From the NCBI RefSeq assembly GCF_900249755.1, contig NZ_LT976853.1:1318513-1382512 (forward strand): a stretch of DNA of 64,000 nt, given 5' to 3'. The DNA comes from Cupriavidus taiwanensis (lineage in GTDB: Bacteria > Pseudomonadota > Gammaproteobacteria > Burkholderiales > Burkholderiaceae). The notes under the pieces are model-generated. The model searched no databases. It was not told where the DNA came from and was given only the letters and a program-made list of their open reading frames with translations. Position 1 is the stretch's first letter, and every line of letters starts with the position of its first letter. The position numbers and the translations under genes are program-made. Positions 10,267-20,321 of this stretch are shown here, one piece after another.

Positions 10267-10617
10267 GCATTTCTGGCGGGGCGAATCCGCTGCGCCGGCA
10301 ATGCAGGCTGTACCTGGAGTGATTTTCGCTTCACGCCGCCCGGCCATTTCGATGGTGCGGGCGCCGTTGCGGCAAGCTGCGCAACGGAGTAAGTTGTTCT
10401 TTTTATTCAACACCCCGGATCGGGCAAGGAAACAGGGCTTTGTGTCATTCCAGCACGGCATCGGCAACGCCGGTGCCGCGCTGGAATGGCATAGCACTTC
10501 CCTGAGACTGCGACCGGCAACCCGGCAGTTTGCCTGCGGCTGAGAACGCAGGCGTCGCAGGCCGCGCGCGTGTCATTGCGTGAATCGCGCGGCCAGCATG
10601 CAAGTCAAGGAATGCTC
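10264..10617 (+). other. pnp leader region with no gene
   Basis: A 354-base stretch between the rpsO terminator and pnp with no credible coding frame. Its main feature is a long hairpin at about 10440-10494, listed separately. An A/T-rich patch near 10392-10412 could contain a pnp promoter, but no clear -35/-10 pair was found. Confidence 0.6.
10440..10494 (+). promoter_or_regulatory. Long hairpin in pnp leader, candidate RNase III site
   Basis: The 10440-10460 arm pairs with 10474-10494 over about 20 bp with one A-C mismatch and a few G-U pairs; the loop forms a further CGGC/GCCG mini-stem. In E. coli, pnp is autoregulated through RNase III cleavage of a long leader hairpin. The position here, 124 bases before pnp, suggests the same mechanism by analogy. 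Confidence 0.6.
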
Positions 10618-12789
10618 ATGTCCATGTTCAACAAGGTCGTCAAGGAATTCCAGTGGGGCCAGCACACGGTCCGCATGGAAACCGGCGAAATCGCCCGCCA
10701 GGCCGGCGGTGCCGTGCTGGTCGATGTGGAAGACACCGTGGTGCTGGCGACCGTGGTCGCCGCCAAGAACCCGAAGCCGGGCCAGGACTTCTTCCCGCTG
10801 ACCGTCGACTACATCGAGAAGACCTACGCCGCCGGCAAGATCCCCGGCGGCTTCTTCAAGCGCGAAGGCCGTCCGTCGGAAAACGAGACCCTGACCTCGC
10901 GCCTGATCGACCGTCCGCTGCGTCCGCTGTTCCCGGAAGGCTTCTATAACGAGGTCCAGGTGGTGGTCCACGTGGTCTCGCTGAACCCGGACGTGCCCGC
11001 CGACATCCCCGCGCTGATCGGCGCCTCGGCCGCGCTGGCCGTGTCGGGCATCCCGTTCAGCGGTCCGGTCGGCGCCGCGCGCGTCGGCTACAAGGACGGC
11101 CAGTACCTGCTGAACCCGACCCGCTCGCAGCTCGCCACGTCCGACCTGGACCTGATCGTCGCCGGCACCGAGCGCGCCGTGCTGATGGTGGAATCGGAAG
11201 CCAACCAGCTGTCCGAAGACGTGATGCTGGGCGCCGTGGTCTACGGCCACGAGCAGATGCAGGTCGCCATCAACGCCATCCATGACCTGGTGCGCGAAGG
11301 CGGCAAGCCGGAGTGGGACTGGGCCCCGGCGGCCAAGAACGAGCCGCTGATCGCCAAGGTCACCGAAGTCGCGCTGCCGCTGCTGCAGGAAGCCTACCAG
11401 CTGCGCCAGAAGTCGGCGCGCAGCCAGAAGCTGAAGGAAGTGTCGGCCAGCGTCGCCGCCGCACTGGCCGAAGCCGGCGTCGAAGCCGACAAGGTGGAAG
11501 TCGGCAACATCATGTTCGACCTGGAAGCCAAGATTGTGCGCGGCCAGATCCTGAACGGCGAGCCGCGCATCGACGGCCGCGACACCCGCACCGTGCGCCC
11601 GATCGAGATCCGTTCGTCGGTGCTGCCGCGCGCGCACGGCTCGGCGCTGTTCACCCGTGGTGAAACGCAGGCGCTGGTGGTGGCCACGCTGGGCACCAAG
11701 AGCGACGAGCAGATCATCGACGCGCTGGCCGGCGAGTACCGCGACCGCTTCATGCTCCACTACAACATGCCTCCGTTCGCCACCGGCGAGACCGGCCGCG
11801 TGGGCAGCCCGAAGCGCCGTGAAATCGGCCATGGCCGCCTGGCCAAGCGCGCACTGATCCCGGTGCTGCCGAAGGACGATGAGTTCGCCTACACCATCCG
11901 CCTGGTTTCGGAAATCACCGAATCGAACGGCTCGTCGTCGATGGCTTCGGTCTGCGGCGGCTGCCTGGCGCTGATGGACGCCGGCGTTCCGGTCAAGGCG
12001 CACGTGGCCGGCGTGGCCATGGGCCTGATCCTGGAAGGCAACAAGTTTGCCGTGCTGACCGACATCCTGGGCGATGAAGACCACCTGGGCGACATGGACT
12101 TCAAGGTGGCGGGTACCGACAACGGCATCACCGCGCTGCAGATGGACATCAAGGTCCAGGGCATCACCAAGGAGATCATGCAGGTCGCGCTGGCGCAGGC
12201 CAAGGAAGGCCGCCTGCATATCCTGTCGAACATGCAGGAAGCGATGGGCCACGCCCGAACCGAGCTGTCGGCGCACGCGCCGCGCATGATCACCATGAAG
12301 ATCCATCCGGACAAGATCCGCGAAGTGATCGGCAAGGGCGGCTCGACCATCCAGGCGCTGACCAAGGAAACCGGCACCACCATCGACATCCAGGAAGACG
12401 GCACCATCACCATCGCCTCGACCTCGACCGACGGCATGGCCGAAGCCAAGCGCCGCATCGAGGGCATCACCGCGGAAGCCGAAGTGGGCAAGATCTACGC
12501 CGGCACCGTGCTGAAGCTGCTGGACTTTGGCGCCATCGTCAACATCCTGCCGGGCAAGGACGGCCTGCTGCACATCTCGGAAATCGTCAACGAGCGTGTC
12601 AAGGACATCAAGGACTGGCTGAAGGAAGGCCAGCAGGTCCGCGTCAAGCTGATCCAGGCCGACGAGAAGGGCCGCCTGCGCCTGTCGCTGAAGGCCGCGC
12701 TGGCCGAAGAGGGCGGCAGCATCAGCCCGATCAACGCCGGCGAAGCCGCCGCGCCGGCAGCGCCGGCCGGTGGTTCGGAACAGCAGTAA
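10618..12789 (+). CDS. pnp: Polyribonucleotide nucleotidyltransferase (PNPase)
   Basis: Trimeric 3'-5' phosphorolytic exoribonuclease of the RNA degradosome. The 723-residue protein has the usual order: first RNase PH-like domain (about 10-140), an all-helical linker, second RNase PH-like domain (about 310-540) with [20 protein letters not shown], a KH domain ([20 protein letters not shown], from about 560) and an S1 domain ([19 protein letters not shown], from about 623). An Ala-Pro-rich tail closes it. ATG at 10618 is six bases after AAGGA; an in-frame GTG at 10570 lacks a ribosome site. Confidence 0.97.
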   Translation: MSMFNKVVKEFQWGQHTVRMETGEIARQAGGAVLVDVEDTVVLATVVAAKNPKPGQDFFPLTVDYIEKTYAAGKIPGGFFKREGRPSENETLTSRLIDRPLRPLFPEGFYNEVQVVVHVVSLNPDVPADIPALIGASAALAVSGIPFSGPVGAARVGYKDGQYLLNPTRSQLATSDLDLIVAGTERAVLMVESEANQLSEDVMLGAVVYGHEQMQVAINAIHDLVREGGKPEWDWAPAAKNEPLIAKVTEVALPLLQEAYQLRQKSARSQKLKEVSASVAAALAEAGVEADKVEVGNIMFDLEAKIVRGQILNGEPRIDGRDTRTVRPIEIRSSVLPRAHGSALFTRGETQALVVATLGTKSDEQIIDALAGEYRDRFMLHYNMPPFATGETGRVGSPKRREIGHGRLAKRALIPVLPKDDEFAYTIRLVSEITESNGSSSMASVCGGCLALMDAGVPVKAHVAGVAMGLILEGNKFAVLTDILGDEDHLGDMDFKVAGTDNGITALQMDIKVQGITKEIMQVALAQAKEGRLHILSNMQEAMGHARTELSAHAPRMITMKIHPDKIREVIGKGGSTIQALTKETGTTIDIQEDGTITIASTSTDGMAEAKRRIEGITAEAEVGKIYAGTVLKLLDFGAIVNILPGKDGLLHISEIVNERVKDIKDWLKEGQQVRVKLIQADEKGRLRLSLKAALAEEGGSISPINAGEAAAPAAPAGGSEQQ

Positions 12790-12840
12790 GCCCACGGGCA
12801 GTGTTGCCCGACGGCGCCTCCGGACGGGGGCGCCACCAGA

Positions 12841-12871
12841 AAACGGCTGGATCATGTCCAGCCGTTTTTTT
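12841..12871 (+). terminator. Terminator after pnp
   Basis: AAACGGCTGG (12841-12850) pairs with CCAGCCGTTT (12858-12867), followed by seven T in all (12865-12871). A strong, canonical terminator. Confidence 0.92.
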
Positions 12872-12941
12872 GTTTACACTGCCGGCACCCCTATCGAGCG
12901 CAAGCTCACACCGACCCGACAGAAGACAAGGAGCAGCAAGC

Positions 12942-13946
12942 ATGCAAGCCATCGAGATCCGCGAATACGGTGCCCCCGAAGTCCTACAGCTGACCGAGCG
13001 TCCCGACCCGGTGCCGGGCGCGGGCGAGATCCTGATCCGCGTGGCTGCCGCCGGCGTCAACCGTCCGGATGTGTTCCAGCGCACCGGCAACTACCCGGTG
13101 CCGCCGGGCGCGTCGGACCTGCCTGGCCTCGAAGTGGCGGGCGTGGTGGTGGGCGGCGACCTGGACCATGCCGACAACCGCTTCGGCCTGAAGGCCGGCG
13201 ACCGCGTCTGCGCGCTGGTGCAGGGCGGCGGCTACGCGCAGCTGTGCACGGCGCCGCTGGCGCAGGTCCTGCCCGCGCCGCAAGGCCTGAGCGATATCGA
13301 GGCCGCGGCGCTGCCCGAGACCTTCTTCACCGTGTGGAGCAATGTGTTCGACCGCGGCTACCTGGGCCAGGGCCCGCGCGGCAAGGACGAGACCCTGCTG
13401 ATCCAGGGCGGCTCGAGCGGCATCGGCACCACCGCGATCCAGATCGCCAAGGCGCTGGGCTTCAAGGTGTTCGTCACCGCCGGCACCGACGAAAAGTGCA
13501 AGGCCTGCGAAGACCTCGGCGCCGATCGCGCGATCAACTACAAGACCCAGGACTTCGTTGCCGAAGTCGCCGCGCTGACCGGCGGCAAGGGTGTCGACGT
13601 GATCCTCGACATGGTCGCCGGCCCGTACCTGGCGCGCGAGCTCAAGTGCATCGCCGACGATGGCCGCATCGTCATCATCGCGCTGCTGGGCGGCGCCAAG
13701 GCCGAAATTCCGCTGGGCGATATCCTGCGTCGGCGCATCACCGTGACCGGCTCGACGCTGCGCCCGCGCCCGGCATCGTTCAAGGGCAGGATCGCCGCGG
13801 CGCTGCACGAGCAGGTGTGGCCGCTGCTGGCGGCCGGCAAGATCAAGCCGGTGATCCACCAGGTGTTCCCGGCCGCGCAGGCGGCCGACGCGCACCGGCT
13901 GATGGAGTCGAGCGAGCATATCGGCAAGATCGTGCTGACCTGGTAA
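12942..13946 (+). CDS. NAD(P)H quinone oxidoreductase (zinc-free MDR family)
   Basis: A 334-residue medium-chain dehydrogenase/reductase of the quinone oxidoreductase (PIG3-like) type; reduces quinones or related enones with NADPH. An N-terminal GroES-like domain begins MQAIEIREYGAPEVLQLTER. The cofactor-binding Rossmann motif GGSSGIGTTAIQIAKALG lies near residues 155-172. The zinc-ligand cysteines of alcohol dehydrogenases are not evident, consistent with a zinc-free enzyme. AAGGAG stands eight bases before the ATG. It is bounded upstream by the pnp terminator. The true substrate is unknown. Confidence 0.88.
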   Translation: MQAIEIREYGAPEVLQLTERPDPVPGAGEILIRVAAAGVNRPDVFQRTGNYPVPPGASDLPGLEVAGVVVGGDLDHADNRFGLKAGDRVCALVQGGGYAQLCTAPLAQVLPAPQGLSDIEAAALPETFFTVWSNVFDRGYLGQGPRGKDETLLIQGGSSGIGTTAIQIAKALGFKVFVTAGTDEKCKACEDLGADRAINYKTQDFVAEVAALTGGKGVDVILDMVAGPYLARELKCIADDGRIVIIALLGGAKAEIPLGDILRRRITVTGSTLRPRPASFKGRIAAALHEQVWPLLAAGKIKPVIHQVFPAAQAADAHRLMESSEHIGKIVLTW

Positions 13947-14015
13947 ACCGGCGGGCGTAGCGCCTTGCCCCTGCCACACGCTACAATAGCGGGTTTGATT
14001 TGGGAGGGGCACCTC

Positions 14016-14759
14016 GTGAGACAAAAGCTCGTCATCGGCAATTGGAAGATGCACGGCAGCCTGGCTGCCAACGCGGCGCTGCTGGAAGGCATCCAGGCTG
14101 GCGCTGGTGTGACCGGCGCGACGCTGGCGGTCTGCGCGCCATTCCCCTATCTTGCACAATGCCAGGCGCTGCTGAATGGCTCCAGGGTGGCCTGGGGGGC
14201 ACAAGACGTATCGGCGGAGGCGCGCGGCGCCTTCACCGGCGAAGTCGCGGCATCGATGCTGGGCGAATTCGGCTGCACCTACGTGCTGGTCGGCCACTCC
14301 GAGCGCCGCACCTACCATGGCGAGACCGACCAGGCCGTCGCCGCCAAGGCGCTGCGCGCGCTCGAGTTCGGCATCGTCCCGGTGGTTTGCGTGGGCGAGA
14401 CCCTGGCCCAGCGCGAGGCGGGCGAGACCGAGGCGGTGGTCGGCAGGCAGCTGCAGGCCGTGCTGGACACGCTGACGGTGGAGCAGCTGGGCCGCGTGGT
14501 GCTGGCCTACGAGCCGGTGTGGGCCATCGGTACCGGCAAGACCGCGACCAGCGCGCAGGCGCAGGCGGTGCATGCCTTCCTGCGCGGCCAGGTGGCCGCG
14601 CGCGATGCCGGCGTGGCCGGGCGCATGGCGATTTTGTACGGCGGCAGCGTCAAGCCTGACAATGCGGCCGAACTGTTTTCGATGACCGATATCGACGGGG
14701 GCCTGATTGGTGGCGCCTCGCTGAAGTCGGAAGATTTTCTCGCGATCGGCAACGCCTGA
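14016..14759 (+). CDS. tpiA: Triose-phosphate isomerase
   Basis: Interconverts dihydroxyacetone phosphate and glyceraldehyde 3-phosphate in glycolysis and gluconeogenesis. The 247-residue TIM barrel has all catalytic elements: Lys in IGNWKMHG (near residue 12), His in VGHSERR (near 94), Glu in [11 protein letters not shown] (near 166), and the phosphate-binding loops ending YGGSVKPDN. The start is a GTG at 14016, seven bases after GGGAGGGG; the upstream in-frame ATG has no such site. A TACAAT box at 13982-13987 may be its -10. secG follows after 51 bases. Confidence 0.97.
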   Translation: MRQKLVIGNWKMHGSLAANAALLEGIQAGAGVTGATLAVCAPFPYLAQCQALLNGSRVAWGAQDVSAEARGAFTGEVAASMLGEFGCTYVLVGHSERRTYHGETDQAVAAKALRALEFGIVPVVCVGETLAQREAGETEAVVGRQLQAVLDTLTVEQLGRVVLAYEPVWAIGTGKTATSAQAQAVHAFLRGQVAARDAGVAGRMAILYGGSVKPDNAAELFSMTDIDGGLIGGASLKSEDFLAIGNA

Positions 14760-14810
14760 ATGCCGGCCGTTCCGATCGACCGATCAGGCAAGTAAGCTTA
14801 TTTAAATCAA

Positions 14811-15179
14811 ATGGCAATCTTCAAGACTTTGTTGGTGGTGCTGCAGGTGTTGTCGGCGCTGGGCGTAATCGGCCTGGTGCTGATCCAGCATGGCAAGGGC
14901 GCCGATGTGGGCGCGGCCTTCGGCTCGGGCGCCTCCGGCAGCCTGTTCGGCGCCACCGGCTCGGCAAACTTCCTGTCGCGCACCACCGCCGTGCTGGCCA
15001 CACTGTTCTTTGTCTGCACGCTGGCGCTGACGCTGCTGGGCAACTACAAGCCCGCGGCATCGCTGGGCGTGATGGGCGCGGCGCCGGCATCGGCGCCCGC
15101 CGTCGCCGGTGCCTCGGCGCCTGCCGCAGCTCCGGCCGCGGACGCGTCGGCGCCGGCAGCCCCTGCCGTTCCGAAATAA
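14811..15179 (+). CDS. secG: Preprotein translocase subunit SecG
   Basis: Small accessory subunit of the SecYEG translocon in the inner membrane. The 122 residues form two hydrophobic segments (about 1-20 and 51-75) joined by a conserved loop with LIQHGKGADVGAAFGSGASG, the SecG hallmark. A C-terminal Ala/Pro-rich tail (about 83-122) makes it slightly longer than E. coli SecG (110). No strong Shine-Dalgarno precedes the ATG. The tpiA-secG-tRNA-Leu-nuo order is common in proteobacteria. Confidence 0.94.
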   Translation: MAIFKTLLVVLQVLSALGVIGLVLIQHGKGADVGAAFGSGASGSLFGATGSANFLSRTTAVLATLFFVCTLALTLLGNYKPAASLGVMGAAPASAPAVAGASAPAAAPAADASAPAAPAVPK

Positions 15180-15225
15180 TCCGATTGCCTTGCGGCGGAT
15201 TCCTGAGTTTTTTTGCAGTTGTGCG

Positions 15226-15255
15226 TTGAACAAAGCAAGAAATTTGGGTTAGAAT
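15226..15255 (+). promoter_or_regulatory. Promoter ahead of tRNA-Leu and nuo
   Basis: TTGAAC (15226-15231) and TAGAAT (15250-15255) are spaced by 18 bases. It lies after the secG stop and a T-run at 15208-15214 that may end the secG transcript. Transcription would begin near 15262, about 105 bases before the tRNA. Confidence 0.6.
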
Positions 15256-15366
15256 GCAAGGCTTGAAACGATTCCCCAGCGATGGGTTCCACGCAAAGAC
15301 GTAAGCCTTTGCAACGGACCTGAAGGGCCTGAAAACCCGGCGCCAGGCAATATTGTTTCTCCCCCA

Positions 15367-15451
15367 GCCGACGTGGTGAAATTGGTAGACACGCTATCTT
15401 GAGGGGGTAGTGGCGAAAGCTGTGCGAGTTCGAGTCTCGCCGTCGGCACCA
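15367..15451 (+). tRNA. tRNA-Leu (anticodon GAG)
   Basis: An 85-base tRNA with encoded CCA. The acceptor stem GCCGACG pairs with CGTCGGC, the D-arm contains AAATTGGTAGA, the anticodon stem CTATC/GGTAG encloses the loop TTGAGGG with GAG at 15401-15403, a long variable arm typical of class II tRNA follows, and the T-arm has GTTCGAGTC. It reads CUC and CUU. It sits between secG and nuoA, 166 bases before nuoA. Confidence 0.97.
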
Positions 15452-15617
15452 AACAACTTGATCGGAGTCCCTGGCCGGGCAATGCACCCGCGCATGGGGC
15501 TCCGGCAGTCCGCAAGGCGGCGCGCCATGATTCTCATGGCTTAGCGCCTGGGGTGGGCAACAGGACGCCGCTTCAGCTGGTGCTGTTGACAACATTCCAG
15601 ATAAGGCTGGCCGTACC

Positions 15618-15977
15618 TTGAATCTCGAAGCCTACTTCCCCGTTCTCATCTTCATCATCTTCGGTGTCGTGCTTGGCGTGGCACTGATGTCGATCGGTCG
15701 GATCCTCGGTCCGAACAAGCCCGATCCCGCGAAGCTGTCGCCGTACGAGTGCGGCTTCGAAGCGTTCGAGGACGCGCGCATGAAGTTCGACGTGCGCTAC
15801 TACCTCATCGCCATCCTGTTTATCCTGTTCGATCTCGAAACCGCCTTCCTGTTTCCGTGGGGTGTCGCCCTGCGGGATATCGGCTGGCCGGGTTTCATCG
15901 CCATGGGCGTGTTTCTGCTGGAATTCATCGTGGGCTTCGTCTACATCTGGAAAAAGGGCGCGCTCGATTGGGAGTGA
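15618..15977 (+). CDS. nuoA: NADH-quinone oxidoreductase subunit A
   Basis: Small membrane subunit of Complex I at the junction of the peripheral and membrane arms. The 119-residue protein has three hydrophobic helices, with the conserved loop [23 protein letters not shown] cut here to its key features: the ECG turn near residue 44 and the DxRYY region before helix 2. The start is an unusual TTG codon at 15618, giving the family-typical [11 protein letters not shown]. It opens the 14-gene nuoA-N operon, with nuoB six bases downstream. Confidence 0.95.
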   Translation: MNLEAYFPVLIFIIFGVVLGVALMSIGRILGPNKPDPAKLSPYECGFEAFEDARMKFDVRYYLIAILFILFDLETAFLFPWGVALRDIGWPGFIAMGVFLLEFIVGFVYIWKKGALDWE

Positions 15978-15983
15978 TGTGAA

Positions 15984-16466
15984 ATGGCAATCGAAGGCGT
16001 TCTCAACGAAGGCTTTGTCACGACTACCGCTGACAAGCTGATCAACTGGACCCGCACCGGGTCGCTGTGGCCGATGACCTTCGGCCTGGCCTGCTGTGCC
16101 GTGGAAATGATGCATGCCGGCGCCGCGCGCTACGACATGGACCGCTTCGGCGTGATTTTCCGCCCGTCGCCGCGCCAGTCGGACGTGATGATCGTGGCCG
16201 GCACGCTGTGCAACAAGATGGCCCCCGCGCTGCGCAAGGTCTACGACCAGATGGCGGAACCGCGCTGGGTGATCTCGATGGGCTCGTGCGCCAACGGCGG
16301 CGGCTACTACCACTACTCGTATTCGGTGGTGCGTGGCTGCGACCGGATCGTGCCGGTGGATATCTACGTGCCGGGCTGCCCGCCCACGGCCGAGGCGCTG
16401 ATCTACGGCGTGATCCAGCTGCAGAACAAGATCAAGCGTACCAACACCATCGCGCGCAAGGGCTGA
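15984..16466 (+). CDS. nuoB: NADH-quinone oxidoreductase subunit B
   Basis: Peripheral-arm subunit that carries cluster N2, the last iron-sulfur cluster before quinone. The 160 residues include the four cluster ligands: the tandem Cys in [11 protein letters not shown] (near 37-38), Cys in [10 protein letters not shown] (near 102? by sequence order the third ligand region), and Cys in [11 protein letters not shown] near the C-terminus. The conserved [10 protein letters not shown] loop is present. It begins six bases after nuoA and is followed one base later by nuoC, indicating tight coupling. Confidence 0.97.
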   Translation: MAIEGVLNEGFVTTTADKLINWTRTGSLWPMTFGLACCAVEMMHAGAARYDMDRFGVIFRPSPRQSDVMIVAGTLCNKMAPALRKVYDQMAEPRWVISMGSCANGGGYYHYSYSVVRGCDRIVPVDIYVPGCPPTAEALIYGVIQLQNKIKRTNTIARKG

Positions 16467-16467
16467 A

Positions 16468-17067
16468 ATGGCGAAGCTCGATACCCTGAAGGCCGCGCTC
16501 GAGAAAGCTCTCGGCAAGCGCGTGCAGAAACTGGTTGAAGCGACCGGCGAACTGACGCTGGTCGTCAAGGCCGACGACTACCTGGAAGTGGCGCAGATCC
16601 TGCGCGACGACCCCTCGCTGCGCTTCGAGCAGCTGATCGACCTGTGCGGCGTCGATTATTCCGAGTACGGCGACGGCGCATGGGACGGCCTGCGCTTTGC
16701 CGCGGTCTCGCAGCTGCTGTCGGTCACGTACAACTGGCGCCTGCGCCTGCGCGCGTTCGCCAGCGACGATGACTTCCCGGTGCTGCCGTCGCTGATCAAC
16801 GTGTGGAACTCGGTCAACTGGTTCGAGCGCGAAGCCTTCGATTTCTACGGCATCGTGTTCGACGGCCATCCGGACCTGCGCCGCATCCTGACCGACTACG
16901 GTTTCGTCGGCCACCCGTTCCGCAAGGACTTCCCGGTTTCCGGCTTTGTCGAGATGCGCTACGACCCCGACCAGAAGCGGGTCATCTACCAGCCGGTCAC
17001 GATCGAGCCGCGCGAACTCACGCCGCGCGTGATTCGCGAGGACAAGTACGGCGGCGTGGAGTACTGA
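16468..17067 (+). CDS. nuoC: NADH-quinone oxidoreductase subunit C
   Basis: A 199-residue peripheral-arm subunit of Complex I (30-kDa subunit family) that packs against NuoD. The family signature is visible as [20 protein letters not shown] followed by [18 protein letters not shown]. It is a separate gene, unlike the fused nuoCD of E. coli. It starts one base after the nuoB stop; nuoD follows nine bases after. Confidence 0.97.
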   Translation: MAKLDTLKAALEKALGKRVQKLVEATGELTLVVKADDYLEVAQILRDDPSLRFEQLIDLCGVDYSEYGDGAWDGLRFAAVSQLLSVTYNWRLRLRAFASDDDFPVLPSLINVWNSVNWFEREAFDFYGIVFDGHPDLRRILTDYGFVGHPFRKDFPVSGFVEMRYDPDQKRVIYQPVTIEPRELTPRVIREDKYGGVEY

Positions 17068-17076
17068 GAACGCGTC

Positions 17077-18330
17077 ATGGCAGATATCAAGAATTACACC
17101 CTGAACTTCGGCCCGCAGCACCCGGCCGCGCACGGCGTGCTGCGCCTGGTGCTGGAACTGGACGGCGAAGTCATCCAGCGCGCCGACCCGCATATCGGCC
17201 TGCTGCACCGTGCCACCGAAAAGCTGGCCGAGCAGAAGACCTGGATCCAGAGCGTGCCGTACATGGACCGCCTCGACTACGTGTCGATGATGGTCAACGA
17301 GCACGCCTACGTGATGGCGATCGAGCGGCTGCTGGGCCTGGAAGTGCCGGTGCGCGCGCAGTACATCCGCGTGATGTTCGACGAGATCACCCGCCTGCTG
17401 AACCACCTGATGTGGATCGGTTCGCACGCGCTCGACGTTGGCGCGATGGCGGTGTTCCTGTACGCCTTCCGCGAACGCGAGGACATGTTCGACATGTACG
17501 AGGCGGTGTCGGGCGCGCGCATGCACGCGGCCTACTACCGTCCGGGCGGCGTGTACCGTGACCTGCCTGACACGATGCCGCAATATCGTGCGTCCAAGGT
17601 ACACAACGAGCGCGCCATCAAGGCCATGAACGAGGCCCGTTCGGGCTCGCTGCTGGACTTTATCGAAGATTTCACCAACCGCTTCCCGAAGTACGTCGAC
17701 GAATACGAGACGCTGCTGACCGACAACCGGATCTGGAAGCAGCGCCTGGTGGATATCGGCGTGGTCAGCCCGGAACGCGCGCTGCAGATGGGCTTTACCG
17801 GCCCGATGCTGCGCGGCTCGGGCATCGAGTGGGACCTGCGCAAGAAGCAGCCGTACGAGGTGTACGACAAGCTGGACTTCGACGTGCCGGTGGGCGTGGG
17901 CGGCGACTGCTACGCGCGCTACCTGGTGCGCGTGGAAGAGATGCGCCAGTCCAACCGCATCATCCGGCAGTGCGTGGACTGGCTGCGCCGCAACCCGGGC
18001 CCGGTGATCACCGGGAACCACAAGGTGGCGCCGCCCTCGCGCGTGGACATGAAGTCCAACATGGAAGAACTGATCCACCACTTCAAGCTCTTCACCGAAG
18101 GCATCCACGTGCCCGAAGGCGAAGCGTACGCGGCGGTGGAACACCCCAAGGGCGAGTTCGGCATCTACGCGATCTCGGACGGCGCGAACAAGCCGTACCG
18201 CCTGAAGATCCGTGCCCCCGGCTTCCCCCACCTGGCCGCGCTGGACGAAATGGCCAAGGGACACATGATTGCTGACGCGGTAACGATCATCGGCACGCAA
18301 GACATCGTCTTCGGCGAGATCGACCGCTAA
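17077..18330 (+). CDS. nuoD: NADH-quinone oxidoreductase subunit D
   Basis: A 417-residue peripheral subunit (49-kDa family) that forms the quinone-binding pocket with NuoB. The start [19 protein letters not shown] contains the conserved HPAAHG quinone-site loop (His near residue 18). The C-terminus ends [23 protein letters not shown], as in the family. A GC-rich, hairpin-filled gap of 178 bases follows before nuoE, in contrast with the tight spacing of nuoA-D. Confidence 0.97.
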   Translation: MADIKNYTLNFGPQHPAAHGVLRLVLELDGEVIQRADPHIGLLHRATEKLAEQKTWIQSVPYMDRLDYVSMMVNEHAYVMAIERLLGLEVPVRAQYIRVMFDEITRLLNHLMWIGSHALDVGAMAVFLYAFREREDMFDMYEAVSGARMHAAYYRPGGVYRDLPDTMPQYRASKVHNERAIKAMNEARSGSLLDFIEDFTNRFPKYVDEYETLLTDNRIWKQRLVDIGVVSPERALQMGFTGPMLRGSGIEWDLRKKQPYEVYDKLDFDVPVGVGGDCYARYLVRVEEMRQSNRIIRQCVDWLRRNPGPVITGNHKVAPPSRVDMKSNMEELIHHFKLFTEGIHVPEGEAYAAVEHPKGEFGIYAISDGANKPYRLKIRAPGFPHLAALDEMAKGHMIADAVTIIGTQDIVFGEIDR

Positions 18331-18508
18331 TCACGGACCGCCGGCCCGGACGACGATCCGGGCGCTTTCCGAGGGGCTGCGCCGGGCGCAGCCGCCCGGA
18401 AGACCCGCGGCGGACCGGCAAGGCCTAAGGCCCGCCGGCGGAACGGCAGCGACGGCTGCAAACCTGCGGAGAGACGCCCGGTGGCGCTGTCTCCGGCGTT
18501 TTACTGCA
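18331..18508 (+). other. Structured gap between nuoD and nuoE
   Basis: No credible gene. It can form at least three hairpins: 18344-18363 (GCCCGGA/TCCGGGC), 18375-18393 (GGCTGCGC/GCGCAGCC, three-base loop) and a larger one from 18467 to 18495 (CGGAGA...TCTCCG with inner GCC/GGC pairs) ending 14 bases before nuoE. These could set mRNA stability or the ratio of upstream and downstream subunits. Confidence 0.55.
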
Positions 18509-19012
18509 ATGACCATGCTATCAGCAGAAGCTCTCAAGGAAATCGATCGCGCGATCGCGAAGTATCCGGCCGACCAGAAGCAGTCGGCCGTGATGGCGGC
18601 GCTTGCCGTGGCGCAGGGCGAGGTGGGCTGGGTTTCCCCCGAAGTCATGCAGTTCGTCGCCAACTACCTCGAGATGCCGCCCGTGTGGGTGGAAGAGGTG
18701 GCGACCTTCTACAACATGTATGACACCAAGCCGGTGGGCAAGTACAAGCTCACGGTCTGCACCAACCTGCCGTGCGCGCTGTCGGGCGGCGAGCGGGCTG
18801 GCGATTACCTGAAGCGCAAGCTCGGCATCGACTACAACGAGACCACCGCGGATGGCTGCTTCACGCTGAAGGAAGGCGAGTGCATGGGCGCTTGCGGCGA
18901 TGCGCCGGTGATGATCGTCAACAACACCCGCATGTGCAGCTGGATGAGCGACGACAAGCTCGACGCCCTGGTCGAAGAGCTCAGGGCCGAGGCCGCCAAG
19001 GGGGGCAAGTAA
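18509..19012 (+). CDS. nuoE: NADH-quinone oxidoreductase subunit E
   Basis: A 167-residue NADH-module subunit (24-kDa family) with a thioredoxin-like fold binding the [2Fe-2S] cluster N1a. Ligand cysteines are seen in [11 protein letters not shown] (near 89-94) and in [13 protein letters not shown] (near 130-134). The helical N-terminus includes [17 protein letters not shown] at 18509 was kept; an in-frame ATG six bases later is also possible. nuoF starts one base after the stop. Confidence 0.96.
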   Translation: MTMLSAEALKEIDRAIAKYPADQKQSAVMAALAVAQGEVGWVSPEVMQFVANYLEMPPVWVEEVATFYNMYDTKPVGKYKLTVCTNLPCALSGGERAGDYLKRKLGIDYNETTADGCFTLKEGECMGACGDAPVMIVNNTRMCSWMSDDKLDALVEELRAEAAKGGK

Positions 19013-19013
19013 C

Positions 19014-20309
19014 ATGACCTGTCTGCACGACCGCCATATCCAGCCGCTGATCCTGGCCGGCCTGGACGGCAACAACTGGCACCTGGAAGACTACGTCAAG
19101 CGCGGCGGCTACCAGCAGCTCAAGCGCATCCTGACCGAGAAGATCCCGCCCGAGCAGGTGATCGCCGACGTCAAGGCCTCGGGCCTGCGCGGCCGCGGCG
19201 GCGCGGGCTTCCCGACCGGCCTGAAGTGGAGCTTCATGCCGCGCACCTTCCCGGGTCAGAAATACCTGGTCTGCAACACCGATGAGGGCGAGCCCGGCAC
19301 GTTCAAGGACCGCGACATCATCCGCTACAACCCGCATGCGCTGATCGAGGGCATGGCCATCGGCGCGTACGCGATGGGCATCACCGTGGGCTACAACTAC
19401 ATCCACGGCGAGATCTGGAACGAATACAAGATCTTCGAGCAGGCACTGGAAGAGGCGCGCGCCGCCGGCTTCCTGGGCGACAACATCCTGGGCTCGGGCT
19501 TCAGCTTCCAGCTGCATGCCCACCACGGCTATGGCGCCTATATCTGCGGCGAGGAAACCGCGCTGCTCGAATCGCTGGAAGGCAAGAAGGGCCAGCCGCG
19601 CTTCAAGCCGCCTTTCCCTGCCAGCTTCGGCCTGTACGGCAAGCCCACCACCATCAACAACACCGAGACCTTCGCCGCGGTGCCGTTCCTGCTGGCCGTG
19701 GGCCCCGAGAACTACCTGAAGATGGGCAAGCCGAACAACGGCGGCACCAAGATCTTCTCGATCTCGGGCGACGTCGAACGCCCCGGCAACTACGAGATCC
19801 CGCTGGGCACGCCGTTCGCCAAGCTGCTGGAACTGGCCGGCGGCATGCGCGGCGGCAAGCGCATCAAGGCGGTGATCCCGGGCGGCTCGTCCGCGCCGGT
19901 GGTGCCGGGCGACCTGATGATGGCGTCCGACATGGACTACGACTCGATCGCCAAGGCCGGCTCGATGCTGGGCTCGGGCGCGGTGATCGTGATGGACGAG
20001 ACGCGCTGCATGGTCCGCTCGCTGCTGCGCCTGTCGTACTTCTATTTTGAGGAATCGTGCGGCCAGTGCACGCCGTGCCGCGAAGGCACCGGCTGGCTCT
20101 ACCGCATGGTCAATCGCATCGAACACGGAGAGGGGCGCCAGGAAGACCTGGACCTGCTCAACAACGTCGCGGAAAACATCATGGGCCGCACCATCTGCGC
20201 GCTCGGCGATGCCGCGGCGATGCCGGTCCGCGGCATGCTCAAGCACTACTGGAAAGAGTTCGAGTATCACGTCGAACACAAGCAGTGCATGGTTCCGGCC
20301 TACATCTAA
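19014..20309 (+). CDS. nuoF: NADH-quinone oxidoreductase subunit F
   Basis: The NADH-oxidising subunit (51-kDa family), holding FMN and cluster N3. The 431 residues show the glycine-rich nucleotide loop [18 protein letters not shown] (near 60-77), [13 protein letters not shown] (near 88), and the N3 ligands in [15 protein letters not shown] (near 347-360) with a fourth Cys later in TICALGD. Start ATG is one base after nuoE; nuoG follows 12 bases after the stop. Confidence 0.97.
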   Translation: MTCLHDRHIQPLILAGLDGNNWHLEDYVKRGGYQQLKRILTEKIPPEQVIADVKASGLRGRGGAGFPTGLKWSFMPRTFPGQKYLVCNTDEGEPGTFKDRDIIRYNPHALIEGMAIGAYAMGITVGYNYIHGEIWNEYKIFEQALEEARAAGFLGDNILGSGFSFQLHAHHGYGAYICGEETALLESLEGKKGQPRFKPPFPASFGLYGKPTTINNTETFAAVPFLLAVGPENYLKMGKPNNGGTKIFSISGDVERPGNYEIPLGTPFAKLLELAGGMRGGKRIKAVIPGGSSAPVVPGDLMMASDMDYDSIAKAGSMLGSGAVIVMDETRCMVRSLLRLSYFYFEESCGQCTPCREGTGWLYRMVNRIEHGEGRQEDLDLLNNVAENIMGRTICALGDAAAMPVRGMLKHYWKEFEYHVEHKQCMVPAYI

Positions 20310-20321
20310 GCGTGGCAGAAC

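Noticed and set aside
15586..15591. TTGACA as a -35 of a nuoA promoter
   Set aside because: No acceptable -10 box at 16-18 bases downstream; the hexamer alone is not enough.
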